Source of the DNA: Burhinus oedicnemus
Lineage: Eukaryota; Chordata; Aves; Charadriiformes; Burhinidae
DNA length: 64,000 nt
Assembly: GCA_008921705.1 (NCBI GenBank)
Contig: VFFE01007124.1
Location: 2,024,946 to 2,088,945 of the forward strand
Reading direction: 5' to 3'
Below, piece by piece: positions 1 to 13,812 of this stretch. How positions within the stretch are numbered: position 1 is the stretch's first letter; every line of letters starts with the position of its first letter. The position numbers and the translations under genes are program-made. Under the pieces are notes generated by a model that was not told where the DNA came from, ran no database searches, and was given only the letters and a program-made list of their open reading frames with translations.

Positions 1-3000
1 TTGTTGTCAGGAAAACAATATGTTTCCAGCTTGATATTTGTCGGAGTATTCAGGCTTTGGATAATTTGTGAATATCTGTGCACTGGATCTTAGTGCCTTA
101 GAAATGATTATGAAGACAGTTGTTATTTGGAGACTCTTTTGGCTCAGAAGGACAGAGAATTCGAATGTGTTGCACTAAGCCTATATATTAATCTATGGAT
201 GAGGAAATTTGTTCGTCTTATGTCATTTTGCTTCTATATAGTATGTTCACAATCCAAAAGCTTTTTTTTTTCTTTTTCCTCAGTTCTCTTATTCGTAGTT
301 AATTTGGGGCCAGCTGGTAACGGTGGGGAATATCTGATGAAACTCTCCAGAAGCTACTTTAGCCCCAGACTGAAGTACAAGCAGCCAGATGCTACATTGT
401 AGTGCAGCTGTGTGGTGTAGAACAGATAGGCAAATGTGTCTCTCGAACTGCCATGTGTTGCCCAGGGGACATCATGCCAATGGAAAGATGATTCATAGAT
501 GGACAGAGACTCTTAGGTTACTCCCTTGCTTGGTGCCAGCAGAGATGTGATAATTTTGTGGTTTATCAGCATTTGGCTGTAGTTCTGTGCTCTTTTGGTG
601 TAAGAGCATACAGTTCCTGATCTGGCATCTCTGTCAGGAAAGGCATTATCATTGAAAAAAGATTAGGGGGCCCCCTCACGTGGGAATCATCAGGATAATT
701 CCTGCAAGGAAATTACTTTGTAAGTGGTTAGTGTATTGATTTCTCTCCATACTTATTTCTTTTCTAGCAGTGTTCTTTTTTGGCAGCTGTTCTTGATGTA
801 CAGAAGTAGCTTCAGAACTGAGTGCTGGGTAACCTTACTTTTAAATGTTAGATTTTGTTGTATCTGGTGTAGTTGCAGTCCGTTGCCCCCAAATCAGAAT
901 GGATCTGTGTTTATTTCCTATTGAAATGGTGTCATTGCCAGTACTGCGCGAATCTCGTTTTTTAGCAGGAAAAAAATGGGAGCTTTGAAAGACTGAAGCT
1001 TATTCACAACATGCATTTTGTGTAATTTAATTTTGCAAGGGTTTTTTGTTTGCAGTGCCTATGCCAGTTTACTTTATAGGTCAGTGTTGAAACATTGAGT
1101 AGCTTTTACAGAGACTGCAGACTAATCCAGATCATATGAGGATAAATTTTTGTAAACCTGTGACAGTGTTAATGCAGCAGTAGTGTTACATTTTACTGTT
1201 TAAAAACAAAAAAACAAAAAAAAACCNNNNNNNNNNNNNNNNNNNNCCCCCCCCCCCCCCCCCCAACTTACATAGCTGATGGTAGTTGAATGATGATAGT
1301 TGAAAGTCAACAGTTCTAGGAGACTGAAATATATGTAAGACTTGTTCAGGCACTTATCCTGCATTTATCACAAGCACTATTCCTGTAGCATCTTAGGTAG
1401 GGGAATATTTGTAGGAAAAGATAAGTGTTCTCTAAGTCTGTCAATGGCCTCCAGTTATATCAGTTCTAATAAATAATATTATCTCTCCCCATGAACCTTG
1501 CTTTCTTTATATCCCTAGACCTATGACTACTAAGTCATCTTGTTCATGCAGTTGGGAAAAGAGAAACGGGAGGGCAGACTGTTACTGGTGGCTTGTTTTC
1601 AAGCACAAAAACACATCAGAGAAGCCCCCAAATGCTAGCTTTTCTCGTAAGTCATACTGCTATTTTCAACTGATTCTCAGATATATCACTTATTCTATTT
1701 GTATGCATATTTTATGCAGTACTTCTTAAAAAGGATAATTTGAAAAGGAATATTTAGGTATTAATAAATGTCTTAATAAATGGCTACTTTTCCTGAAGCA
1801 AAATAGATTTATAAGGTCCATTTTTAAGGGAGTCTGATTAATAATTTCTTGCTTAAAAGGAAGTTTGTGATGTGCTTGTAATGCGTCATGAGTACAAGGG
1901 TCTGCTTAAGTGTGCTTATCTGCTGAATTAACACCTTAGACCTTGGTTTCGCCCATAGGGATTTACTGCCTGCAGTTTACAATATGCCATTTTCCAAAGA
2001 CATTAGTATTCCTCCTATATAAATGATGATTTTTTTCATCTGTTGTGCAGATGTACAGCACTCATTCATGAAAAGAAAAATATATTCATCTGCATCTGTT
2101 TATAAGTGTCAAAATCTGGATCCTGCCCAAGTCAGTTCAAGCTGCATGCACAGAATTTGGCCGGAAGCAAGAGACTTCTTTATTCATAAGGTTAACATTA
2201 AGCAGTGGACCAAATCCTGTCTCAGTTCCACCAGTGTAAATTATCTGTTGAGTAATCCTAGTATTACAGTGGCGTAATTGAGATTGAACTTGGCGTGCAG
2301 TGCTGTTGTTTTTTTTCCTCTTCCTATAGCTTTATCCTGCCAGGATTCTTGCTGAAATCGATGAGTGCTGAAATCTGCCTAATCCTTAAGCTTCTTCTAT
2401 ACAGTTCTGCAAAGTCTAGGTACAAGCTATAGTAGAAAAATATATCCATAAAAAGGAATTACATAAGTAAGTGCTGTAATGCTGCTCTTGGCTGAAAGTC
2501 ATCCCAATGATTGCTGGAATGTTTTCCTTTTTAAGGATGAAAGCCAGAAAGCAAGCAGGACTTGAATATGTAACAGGGTGTTTGATGAAGTCAGTGTCAC
2601 AGAACAATTGTTGTGCCTCCCTGTGGTTTGCTCTAGCTTATTAATATTTTGTTTCATTCCTTTTCTAAAACTGGACCAGTTAAATATGTCATTCCATATC
2701 GTATCATGTTGCTTAGTAATAGCTAATATTGCCAGCCTCAACTCAAAGGGAGGCATATGTTTATACAGGCTATAAATAGAAGGCTTAATAAATCAATCAA
2801 TGGACCGCTTGCTTTTGCTGGCAATAAACTGTTTTAATAGCACCGCTGATGCTACATGTAGCATTTGGAAGAATGGAAAGCACAATCACTTTGTTTAGTG
2901 AAGGATGAAATAGTAATGGGTAAAATGTGGCTGGACTTTTCCATGGTCTTACAGGCTGTGAAGTGGGCAGTTTTTTTCCTCAACTCAGGTTGTTAACGTT

Positions 3001-3105
3001 ATCCATATCTGCAAGGAAGAAGAGCCGTCCCCCAAGACAAACGTTCCTACTTTTTCCCTCTTCAGTTTTCCTAATGCGGTATTTCTGTATCTTCATGTTT
3101 TTCAG
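1..3105 (+). other. Intron upstream of window exon 1 (3' part)
   Basis: I see no coding exon here. The expected preceding exon, encoding the PH-domain core, was not found and should lie upstream. The block holds a 20-N gap flanked by A/C and poly-C runs. The short open frames have no recognisable similarity and no matching splice context. The polypyrimidine tract and TTTTTCAG acceptor of exon 1 close the block. Confidence 0.8.
1227..1246. other. Assembly gap (20 N)
   Basis: There are twenty N. Two C and an A-rich run precede them, and 18 C follow at 1247-1264. A homopolymer next to a round-number gap suggests unresolved sequence, so the true length is unknown. It lies in an intron and does not affect coding. 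Confidence 0.97.
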
Positions 3106-3185
3106 CAATGGGTAGAAGGACTTGGATCCATCATACATAACTTTAGAGCTAATAATGTCAGTCCAATGACATGTCTCAAGAAACA
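3106..3185 (+). CDS. PLCB4: PLCB4 exon 1 of window: end of PH domain
   Basis: This 80-nt exon starts in phase 0 after TTTTTCAG and ends two bases into a histidine codon before GTAAGT. It encodes [13 protein letters not shown] and then [13 protein letters not shown], about residues 124-150. This is the last helix of the N-terminal PH domain and the start of the connector to the EF-hands. Where I recall VEGLRSI in mammals, this sequence has VEGLGSI (GGA codon), an arginine-to-glycine change. Confidence 0.95.
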
Positions 3186-3748
3186 GTAAGTTACTTTGTT
3201 TCCTCCCCTTTCTCCTTTATTTTTCTGTCCTTGTATTTTCCTTCTTGGAATTTAAAAAAAATAAAATAAAAAAATCTGTTTTTCATAGTTCAACATTTGC
3301 AGTCACAGAACAGTGTAATAAAGAAAATGATGTTAAATTAGTTTAGGGTTTATCTTTCATTGTGACCAGAAGAGGTCTCAAGTCTGTATCTGCCACCTGC
3401 CCAGGAGAAATTATAAGAGGATTTAGAACAGTTCATTTGATTTATTGATAGTGTATGTTTTAATTATCGTCTGGTTTGTTCTTTCATTGATGCATGTGCA
3501 AACAAAACCCCATGAGTCTCTCTTGTCTTCACACTCATGTTAATTGATATACTGATTCTTTTGGGCTGCTTTTTGCCTTTACAGTTAAAGAACTGCTCTG
3601 TGTCAAGCACTAAAAATGTTTTTATTGCAGAACAATTATTTGTTTGTACTCGGTTCACAGGCATGGCAATAATCTTAATCTAAATAAAAGTATCTAGATC
3701 CCAATTTTAATAAATAGTATTTTTAAAATATTTCATTCTTAATTTCAG
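3186..3748 (+). other. Intron 1 (563 bp)
   Basis: The intron has a consensus GTAAGT donor and an AATTTCAG acceptor. It is AT-rich, with an A-rich stretch near 3250. Nothing else is recognised. Confidence 0.85.
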
Positions 3749-3802
3749 CTGGATGAAGCTGGCCTTTCTAACAAACACAAATGGGAAAATTCCAGTTAGG
3801 AG
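3749..3802 (+). CDS. PLCB4: PLCB4 exon 2 of window: PH to EF-hand connector
   Basis: This is a 54-nt exon between AATTTCAG and GTAAGC. Joined to the two bases of the previous exon it reads HWMKLAFLTNTNGKIPVR and ends two bases into a serine codon (about residues 150-168). Family members have the same WMKLAF segment just before the first EF-hand. I recall MTNTNGK in human, and this copy has LTNTNGK. Confidence 0.95.
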
Positions 3803-6137
3803 GTAAGCACAATTGGGAATTCAAGTTTTTATCAAGTACTGGTTGTATAATGTTAATAAAATTCTGTAGCTTAATAACGAAATATAGTATCAATTTTATT
3901 ACTAATACATATGTAAAAATAATTACAGAACTAGACATACTTAGCTGAGTTCTGTATCTCCTTGGTGACTTCTTATCAGCCTAGTAATTTTTTTCTTAGT
4001 CCGTTGTGATGAAGATACGAGTGCTTGTAGTTGTTTTCAAAGTCACTTAGAGCTGAGAGCATCAGTTTTCTCAGCCTAAAACTGCTCAAAGTCTGGAATG
4101 GGTTTTTCTTTTGTAAAACTTCGTAAAATACTTATCAGAAGAACCATAAAAACTTGCAAGCCAGTTAAGTAGAGGACAAAAAGGTACATTTTAAAATGTA
4201 GTTCATTGGAAAAGAGACAGATACAGCTCTGCCACAAACACTTCTGCTTTTATAGGAACCCCCAGGGTAATACTTGGTTTTCTCCACATGGTAAATGAAT
4301 TGTTGGGTTAGTTGTTGTCAGTAACAGAAAAGCTAGAACAGTATATTTCTTTCTGTACAGCTATTAACTATTGTAAGTTACTGATTTTCAGTCTGCTCTG
4401 GCTAGGCAGTAATTCTCCCCCCTCCTGCTCTAGAAACTAATTCTTGCTGACACATTTTGCTTCTTTCCTCTTCATGAGTATGTGAAAACCACACTTTTGG
4501 GGCGTGCTGTTTTTTCATAAATAGAAACTCACAGAAGGGAGCAAGAAGGAGGACTTTGTAAGATAAGCCTCACAGAACATTTTTTTTCAAGGGAGAGAAG
4601 ATTTTGCATCTATGGAATCTGCAAAAAGATAAAGGGCCTGCCAATGCCAATCCAGGTTTCTTTAGTTTCGTGGCTCAGGTGACACCTTGACAGTGTTAAG
4701 GCTGCTTCAGTGTATTAATCTTTCAACTTTCACATTACTAAGCCCCTGCTTGTTTCTCAAACTTGAACTAGACTGCCACGAGGCACCTTCCATGCCGAAG
4801 TCCCGTGGGGAATAGCAACTTAAGGATAAAGATGAAGGAACAATACTACAGGGGCAAATTTCAGGACTGTAGAGCTTTATGCCTGTGTTAAACAGAGTTT
4901 TATTCCTCAGTATGAATTTATAGTGCGTTAGCTTGTCTGAAACTGTTTCTGCCTTTAAATATTTTACCTTGCATTTAATAAGGCATAAATTCTCTCCATT
5001 GTGCTACAGCACACTGATTTGCGTGTGCAGACACGCCTGCATATTGCTGAAGAGAGTCCAGTCCACTGGTTCCGGTGTATTAATCTTCCTGCTGGATCTG
5101 CAGTTTTGATTTTAGAGGCCTTAAATGGTCTCTTAAGGTTGAATAATTTTTTCTTAAAAATGCTTCCAGTTCCAAGAGTTTGTGTGTTCAAATTTGCACT
5201 ATTTCCGTGTTGACATAAATCAGTCTCTAGCAGCCTAATTTATTGCAAAAGTAGTTTGTAGTGTCAATTTGTAAGGGATCTACTATTCCATGCTGTGCAG
5301 AGGGAAGCTGAATCTTCTTTACATCTGAATACTCCAAGGAATGTGCTATGTTGGTGTGGTTGAAATGTGGCAACTTTTTGGGGTTCATCTGGGAGGCACT
5401 GTATCACCCACTGAAAGGACTAGAAGAGATGTCAGTGAGAGGCCGGAAGAAAGGTGTAGAGGAGGAATGTGAATGAAGGGGGGGAAAAAAAATCAGTCTG
5501 CTTTGTACACCTGCATTGGAAAAGAGTGTGAATGAGAGCCCTGATGGAGGACGGCAAGATCGTGAGATTAGCCTGATCCAGCAACAGCTACTTATCGCAA
5601 AGTGGGTGGGACACAGGTGTCTCACCACTGGGCAGACTGGGATGTGGGGGACTTCATTGCTTCCCTCCTCCTCCCACAAACAGTGCAGAGGAGGAGCGTG
5701 GAGAGATAAAAGAGGGAACAGAAGGAGGTAGATGTGGATAAGGGAGGCAAGCCAGGAAGCACTGGGAAATGTGGGCAGAATGGCTCTGCTATGCAAGGTA
5801 CACCAAGTTGTACATTGTTTACCCAAGCCTCCCCCCAGTAACTCTTTCCGCTAGTTTAAACCCCTGATGCTTCCCCAACTGATTTCCAGATTGCTATGGT
5901 CAGCCCCTCCCATATACCTGTTTTTAAACGCAGTGTTAACTAGTCAGCCCTGCTTCATCAAACCTCCACCTCCTCCTGCTGCTTGGGGATTCCTGTAGCA
6001 ATTGCTGTAGCTCTGGGGATACAGATAGGAAGGTTATTCCCTCTGAAACAGAACACCCAGCAAATCTGTTAAGCTATAGGAATGTGCATCACGAGATCAC
6101 CTGGATTTTATTTTTACACAGAAGTGCAGTAAAACAC

Positions 6138-6148
6138 GGGGGGGGGGG
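6138..6148 (+). repeat. G homopolymer (11 G)
   Basis: A run of eleven G lies in intron 2. It is a slippage-prone low-complexity site with no sign of function. Confidence 0.9.
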
Positions 6149-8022
6149 ATCTCACCTGGGAAATCAGAGCTCCTTGCATTTCTTCTCAGGTTCAAGACAT
6201 ATTTTTGCAGCTAGCGCATGGCCATAGGGAATGATGAGCCTTGAGAAGGTGAAACCCCTGAGGCTGTCAGTTGTAAATGGCATAAATATTCCCAACTCCT
6301 CGTTAGTACAGTTGGGGGTTGCGGAGTCATGAAGATTCTTCTCCACTACTCTTGGATTTTAATGTACTCTGGGGCATATATCTATTACTATCAACCTACT
6401 GTGTTTGGGAGAGAAGAATTTCTGGCAGTTAATAGTGTGAAAACCTGAGGAAAGCACCAGATTTTGGGCTTTAATAAATTTTAGCAGTCTGAGTTCTAGA
6501 ACTGCATCTACAGATCTTATAAGGACAGGGCATTTGGTAAGATATTTTGTATTTTCACATTTTAACACTACTGTAAATGATGACTTAAAAGGTCAGCATC
6601 TGTTAAAAAAAATCTACTTGGTTTCCGCTTGACAGAAAATGGATTTTCTACATGTGCAAGTTGCATCTGTTCAGCTAGAGCATGTTTAGAAATCAGTTTT
6701 GCTCAGTCTATGCTTATCCCTTGTATAACTACATTCAAAAGGATTTAAGGTAACTTAGCTTCTAACTATGGAAATATATATCTATATAAAAAGCTAAACT
6801 GTGATAAATAAGGCTTAAATCTGTTTTACAGTAGTTTAAGTTGATTTGAAGTTACACGTTTTGAGTAAATATTTATCAATTACTCCAGAGTGCCTGGAAG
6901 AAATCTGTTTCAGTACTCAGATGATGGTTACAAGTCATTGATTTAGATCATTTCTTGTTCAGTGTAGGCAGTGGTACTTCCAGTTCTAGCCAAACTGATA
7001 AATTCAGTAGAGCCATGAGAAAAGACTGATTTGAACAGTTTATGCATTGGCTTGATTTTGGAAGTAATGGTTGGAAAGTGGTGAAGGTCTGAAGTGACCA
7101 AGTCACTTAATCCATCAGCAAGCACGATAGATTCATACCCCTCAGTCCCAGATTTGGGAAGTATTTTGAGTATTGATGAGGAATACATTGACATGTTACC
7201 ATAAAAAGCCCCAAACCACTGCAGAACATGAGGTATCTGTCAACCAGTAACTTGCCTGCATCTGAAGTAGACCAATTTTCTTCCAAGGCATACAGCAAGG
7301 TTAATGTAAATCTGCTAGGATGAAGTCTTTTCTGATAGAGGGAAAAGTAGTTTTATTTACAGTATCCTTAGTGAAATGGAAGTGTCATGCTGTATTTTCA
7401 CAATCTTTTTTGATTCATGCAATCTTTTCTAGGCTGCTGCTCTCATTACAAATTGCTGCTATGTTTGCTGTCATCTTTGGTGAAATAAAAAATAGTTTGG
7501 CATCAAGAATAAGTTCCCTGCAGCCATGGAATCTTGCTTTACAGTTTCTGATTAATTACTTATGCCAATATTACATGTTTTACATGACATTTATTATTGG
7601 GGCCCGATTCATTAGAACAAGCGTAGAATTTTTTACAGGGCTGGAGATAGGTTGTAAATTGCAGAGCTAACATTACTCTGTGTTTGAGAATTAGTAGAAA
7701 AATAGACGCCTGAGGTTGGGTTTGGTTTTTTTTTAGGAAACAAGTGCCTAAAGTTAAACTCAGTGTATATTTTAGTGAAAACATCTTGGTACTTATCAGC
7801 TTTGGAAAATCAAATAACTTATTTAGGTGCCTAAATAGGGACATAGAAATCTAACCATTGTAAGAACCCAGTTAAAAAAAAAAAATTGGCCAAGATTTGT
7901 TAAAATATTATTTAAAATATTATTATATCATTTAGATCTTTGGCTTCCTGATCTTAACTTTATTAGTATGAAAATATTTACATAGGCGGTTTAGAGTGTT
8001 TTGGAGAGTAAACCAACTGTGA

Positions 8023-8036
8023 ATTGCTATGGCAAC
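8023..8036. promoter_or_regulatory. Possible RFX X-box-like site
   Basis: The 14-mer ATTGCTATGGCAAC differs at two positions from the ideal RFX palindrome GTTGCCATGGCAAC. It is intronic. Such matches occur by chance, and nothing in the sequence shows it is used. Confidence 0.2.
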
Positions 8037-9140
8037 AAATAACAGCAACAGTTTGTTTCACATCTTTCACCATGTGAAATTACTTAGTATGCGAGAGATT
8101 AAGAAAGTCTCAGCAAATGTTTGTCTCACTTGATGGTAAAAAGCCTGATTTTCTTATCAGGCGAGTATAGAGTCTTTCCCAATGTACAGTGTTTCTTAGC
8201 ATTAGAATTTTGGTACAGACTTCAGTTTTTCTCTCCAGATTGGGACACCAAAATCAAGGCATTGTGGGACACATCATTTTAGCTTAGATCCTAAACAGAA
8301 GGAAGCAGAGCTGTCAAGTTTGGATCCACTTTTCCAGAGTTAGAGGTTATTCAAACTTGTCTCAGATGGAAACAGAAATAGACCAAATGCTTTCACATTA
8401 ATCACACCAAATAGCTAAACTTAATTGGATTTATTTAATTTCAAGTGAAACCAGTTTGTCGGTCTCATGCATGGTGAAATGACTCCAGTTTTGCGGAAGG
8501 AAGTTAATCAGTTTGTTGAAAATATCTGAGTGGCAGCTGAGACCCACTTAAATGAGTTGTGCATAGTACGTCTAGAACAGGGATATTCGTAAGGTGAGGG
8601 AGCGTTCAAAGGGAGGAGTGAGCACTGCAGCTGGTGAGGGAGCAGGGAATGAGATTTGACATGCATGTGGGAGTCTCTTTGTAGCAGTGACTGCTGGAAA
8701 AGGAAAGAGGAAGGCAGCTGCCATTGGAAATGGTTCATGTCTACCTTGTGGGTGACCTGGGAGGCATAGGTTAGTGCTTGGAAAGGAAGGGAAGTCACCA
8801 CAACCTGGAATGGCTGGAGACATGAGTCTCCTCACTTGTAGAATCTGCTACTTTTTAAACATGTTCATTTGTCTATGTATAGAGTTGGAAAAAAGCCAAC
8901 AGAATAATGCTTTGCATGGCTCTGTGTCCCAGTATATTGGAAAAAAACCCTCTTTTGTTCTTTTTGAAGTCCATTATTTTGATATATCATCTAATGGATA
9001 GCTTGCAGGCAGAGCACTGCTGCTCTGTGAAGCTTAGAGCACTTTTTAAACTGCTCTATTACTTGGAAGATGCTTACATTCATCAGTTGAAGCCAGAGGA
9101 AAACGTTGGCAGTAAAAGCAAGAGAGAACCGATTGTTTAA

Positions 9141-10407
<1,267 letters not shown>

Positions 10408-10508
10408 AATGATGAAATTGAGCCTGCAGCATTTACTTACGAGAAATTTTATGAGCTCACCCAAAAGATATGTCCCCGAACTGATATAGAGGACCTCTTT
10501 AAGAAGAT
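10408..10508 (+). CDS. PLCB4: PLCB4 exon 4 of window: EF-hand region
   Basis: This 101-nt exon lies between TTGCAG and GTAAGT. It encodes [20 protein letters not shown] followed by [13 protein letters not shown] and ends inside an isoleucine codon, about residues 196-229. It carries helices of the central EF-hands. It is essentially the mammalian sequence, with A for S in EPSAF. Confidence 0.96.
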
Positions 10509-11122
10509 GTAAGTTCAAATTTAATATAATCTTGTTTTAAACTCATTTTGATGTATTTTTAGTCCATATCTAATAGTGACAGAACACTGTAAAGACTGTC
10601 TAACCTTGAATCCTAGTAGTATCAACAGTATTTTAAGACAAACTCAAGTCTATGTCTTCCCCTTCATTCCCCCTCAGATCGTTAACGTAAAAGTTCACTT
10701 TGTATTTTAGAGCAACTTTTATATGAGTTAGTGGAAACACCTGGAACTTTTTTTTTTTTGCATTGGCTTTACTAACTACTGTAATTTTAACTTGCTCCTT
10801 TAGGTGATTAACACAGTATGTGAACTAATTAAATAAGAAATTTGAGGTTTAAAAAGTTTCTTCACTCAATTTATTCTCAGCGGGAGGACTTACATGTTGT
10901 TTTATGAAGTAATAGTCGTTAAGTCATAGGAGGTATGGGAGATACACTGTGCCAAGCATAGACAGTTAGTATGTTTTCGGTGACTGTTAATTTTGAGATT
11001 ATAGAGCTACTTGAGGTAGAAAAGTAGGTAGTTTTAAAAGTATCAACAATGTCAACATGTAAATCATACCTACTGTAGCATCGTATGTGAAAACTTACAT
11101 TCTCTAATAAATTTCTTTTCAG
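10509..11122 (+). other. Intron 4 (614 bp)
   Basis: The intron is GTAAGT to TTTTCAG. It is AT-rich with a T-run near 10750. Nothing else is seen. Confidence 0.85.
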
Positions 11123-11180
11123 CAATGGAGACAAAACTGATTATTTAACGGTAGACCAATTAGTGAGCTTTCTAAATGAA
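11123..11180 (+). CDS. PLCB4: PLCB4 exon 5 of window: EF-hand loop
   Basis: This 58-nt exon ends in phase 0 before GTAAGC. It encodes (I)NGDKTDYLTVDQLVSFLNE, about residues 229-248. The loop NGDKTDYLTVDQL resembles an EF-hand loop but lacks a full set of oxygen ligands. That fits the family's degenerate, mostly structural EF-hands. Confidence 0.96.
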
Positions 11181-13679
11181 GTAAGCTTTTTCATACATTA
11201 ACTACCATACAAGTCTGTCTGCAGTGGCTTGCTTCTTCCAATCTTTCCATTGCATGAATTGTGCCATTATTTGCTATGCTTTTGATCCGCTGATCTTTCC
11301 ATTATGGTAACATCCAGGTGCAAAAATCAGCTCCAACCTTGTATGTTGTTGTGCTTTCTACATGTTGGCTTTGCAGATTGCATCTGTTGATTACTTGCTG
11401 TTGTGTTATGTTGTGTGTTATGTGTGTTTTATACATTTTATACTGTACATTCAGTGCAGTTTCAACTAAAATACATCCAGTATTTTATTATAAGCAATTA
11501 CTTTACCTGTAGGTCACAGCTAAATATATCTGCTAATCCTTCTGAATAATAGAAAAAAATGAAGTAGGCTTTTATAAACAGTGGTTTGATTCTTCTCAAC
11601 AGTATTATTTCAATCTATTACAAGTCTAAGAGCTAAGAGGATATTTTAAGAGTTTGTATATGATTTTTTAAATACTATGTGTGCAGAATAAGAGGAAATA
11701 TTTTTATTGCTGTATTTCCAGAATACAGTTGTTGGCGAGAGTATTTAGTATTTCTTAAAAACATCATGAGTGTGCGAAGTAGTTCAATAAACAGTGTGGG
11801 ATTGGTTTTTTTCTATTCCTAAAGCACAGTAAGTTATGGAAGATGGACTCATTCGGAATTGCAACAATAAACGTACTATGTAGATTTGACAAGAATATAC
11901 ACGTGGAAAATAGGCACACTCTACTTGGTTTTGTGCCAGTAGATTCTTGTCATTTGGAACATGGATAGCTGCTTTACCTCTCTGCATGATCTTTTAGGGA
12001 CTAGGTGCATTCCCAAAAATCTCTCCATCTAAAATTATTTTACTAGTTATGAATCTTACTTATGTATTTTTATATGTTTATTTATTTATGTATCTGATAC
12101 TGCTATATGAAGATTCAAGCATTCAGTTCCCCATATATCAAATTTAGAATATAATTTTCTTTTTTCAGTAGGGAATGCATGCCTTACTCTTCCCCAAACC
12201 CAAATTACACGTTGAAAGAATATTCAAAAAGAAAAGATAGTGAGGAGATTAACAGCATCCAGACTAATCGTTACATACTTGGGCCCTTAGTTTGTATCCA
12301 CATCGTTCTCTCTATTAGACAATTGGAGCACATGCTTAATCTTATTGCTGTGAAGATGGTCTTTGTCACAGGTGTTTACAAACTTCAGAGTCTAAATGTT
12401 TTCAAGACTGGGGTCATAGCTAAGGCATCTCATTTTTCCTTCTGCATTGAAGAGAGAAAGGATAACGTGATTTACACGTGATACATCCCCTTAAAGTACC
12501 TCAGCCCCTCAGTTCACTTGTAGCGATAGATACACTTCACTGCTTGAAGCACACAGACCTGTCCCCACATTGAGCCATATTAGCTTCTCTTTTTTTTAGT
12601 ATTAATCCTCATTTTTTAGTAAATTGCTGTCTTATCATTATTTCGGAATTGATATCTGTAATTGTTTTAGTTTAAAGTGTGCTTCCTTGAAGCACAAGCT
12701 TCTGAAGAAGAGCTGCCAGCAATTGTAAGAACTTCCTGGCTATCTCCAGTAGCTGATTAAAAAATTAAAATTGAATTGTTGTGCTCTGTTTTGTATTGTT
12801 TTAGCAGTTCTTTTTACAGAATTAGAAGCCTTATTTTATGGCAGTATTGGAGAAAGATGCAGCTTGTTGGCTACATTCTTATCAACACAACACATTTTGC
12901 AATTGGAAATCTTGTAGTTGGCCCTTTAGTTGGTGACCAGAGCTGTGGAAAAATTAGTCAAATGGTTTTATAGAGTAGGACATTGATTCTGATGATGGAA
13001 ACTAACACTTTTGGCTTTGTGCTTGGAGGTCTTTTGGTCTTCAAATAGAGTTAAAAGTTTTGGTCATGATTTGAAAGACACTAAATGACCCAGAATTTCC
13101 CTCCTTGAAGTGATCATTTCTGTCCCCTTGACAGCTGGCCAATACTGCAATTAGCAGTGGTGTTTAATGCTGGAAAATATAAAAAGATTATTATCATTAT
13201 ATAGGAGAGGGGATTTACTTGGCAGAGCAATTCTTCATGAGAGTCTTTAACCTGAATTATTTTGAATTCAGTAACCTCCAAGGCATGCTACAGAAGCTCT
13301 AAATGGTGCGGGGTTTTAAGGGAGCATGAGGATACGTTACTGGATATGAGTGGAGAGTGAGCTGCTTTCCTGGAGTTTTTCCAAACTGCTGTCTCTATTT
13401 GACTTTTAAATGCTGTTGGCTGACAGCTGATTTAACTGCGTATCGGTATTAAAGCTTCTGGGAAGTTTTTAGAAATTTAATTATTGTCAGGCACTGAGTA
13501 TTAAAGTCAAATTTTGAAAAAAGAAAATGTAGTAGAAAAAGAACTGAAATCGCTACTATTGAGATTTGGTCCTGACATTCATTTGCAGCAGTAAATTAAT
13601 AAGCCAAGTAACTGTCAAAATGGAAATTCAGTAGTCTGACCAGAACTCATCCTTTCTCCTGGGAAGGAGGTATGAGGAG

Positions 13680-13812
13680 ACCCTTTTCTATCCCCCTCTT
13701 TTCCACTGCCCCCCCTTTTTCCCACTACTTTGCTCCTCCTCCCTCCCGCTCGCTCGCTCTTCCTGCCTCCTTCCCTCTCGCTTGCTCTTTCTATCTCCTC
13801 CTTTTTTTCATC
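13680..13812 (+). repeat. Polypyrimidine/polypurine tract
   Basis: About 130 bp are nearly all C and T on the + strand, with CTCGCTCGCTC and CCTCC sub-repeats. The purine strand gives a spurious open frame rich in E, R, G, K and S, which I do not call as a gene. Such tracts can form triplex DNA. Confidence 0.8.

Noticed and set aside
1..3105. Possible upstream PH-domain exon
   Set aside because: I looked for the segment expected before QWVEG (ending NPEVTK in mammals) and found no match with a donor in the right phase.
7320..7670. 116-codon hydrophobic frame on the + strand
   Set aside because: It lies in intron 2 in T-rich DNA, which favours hydrophobic codons. No family resemblance and no splice context.
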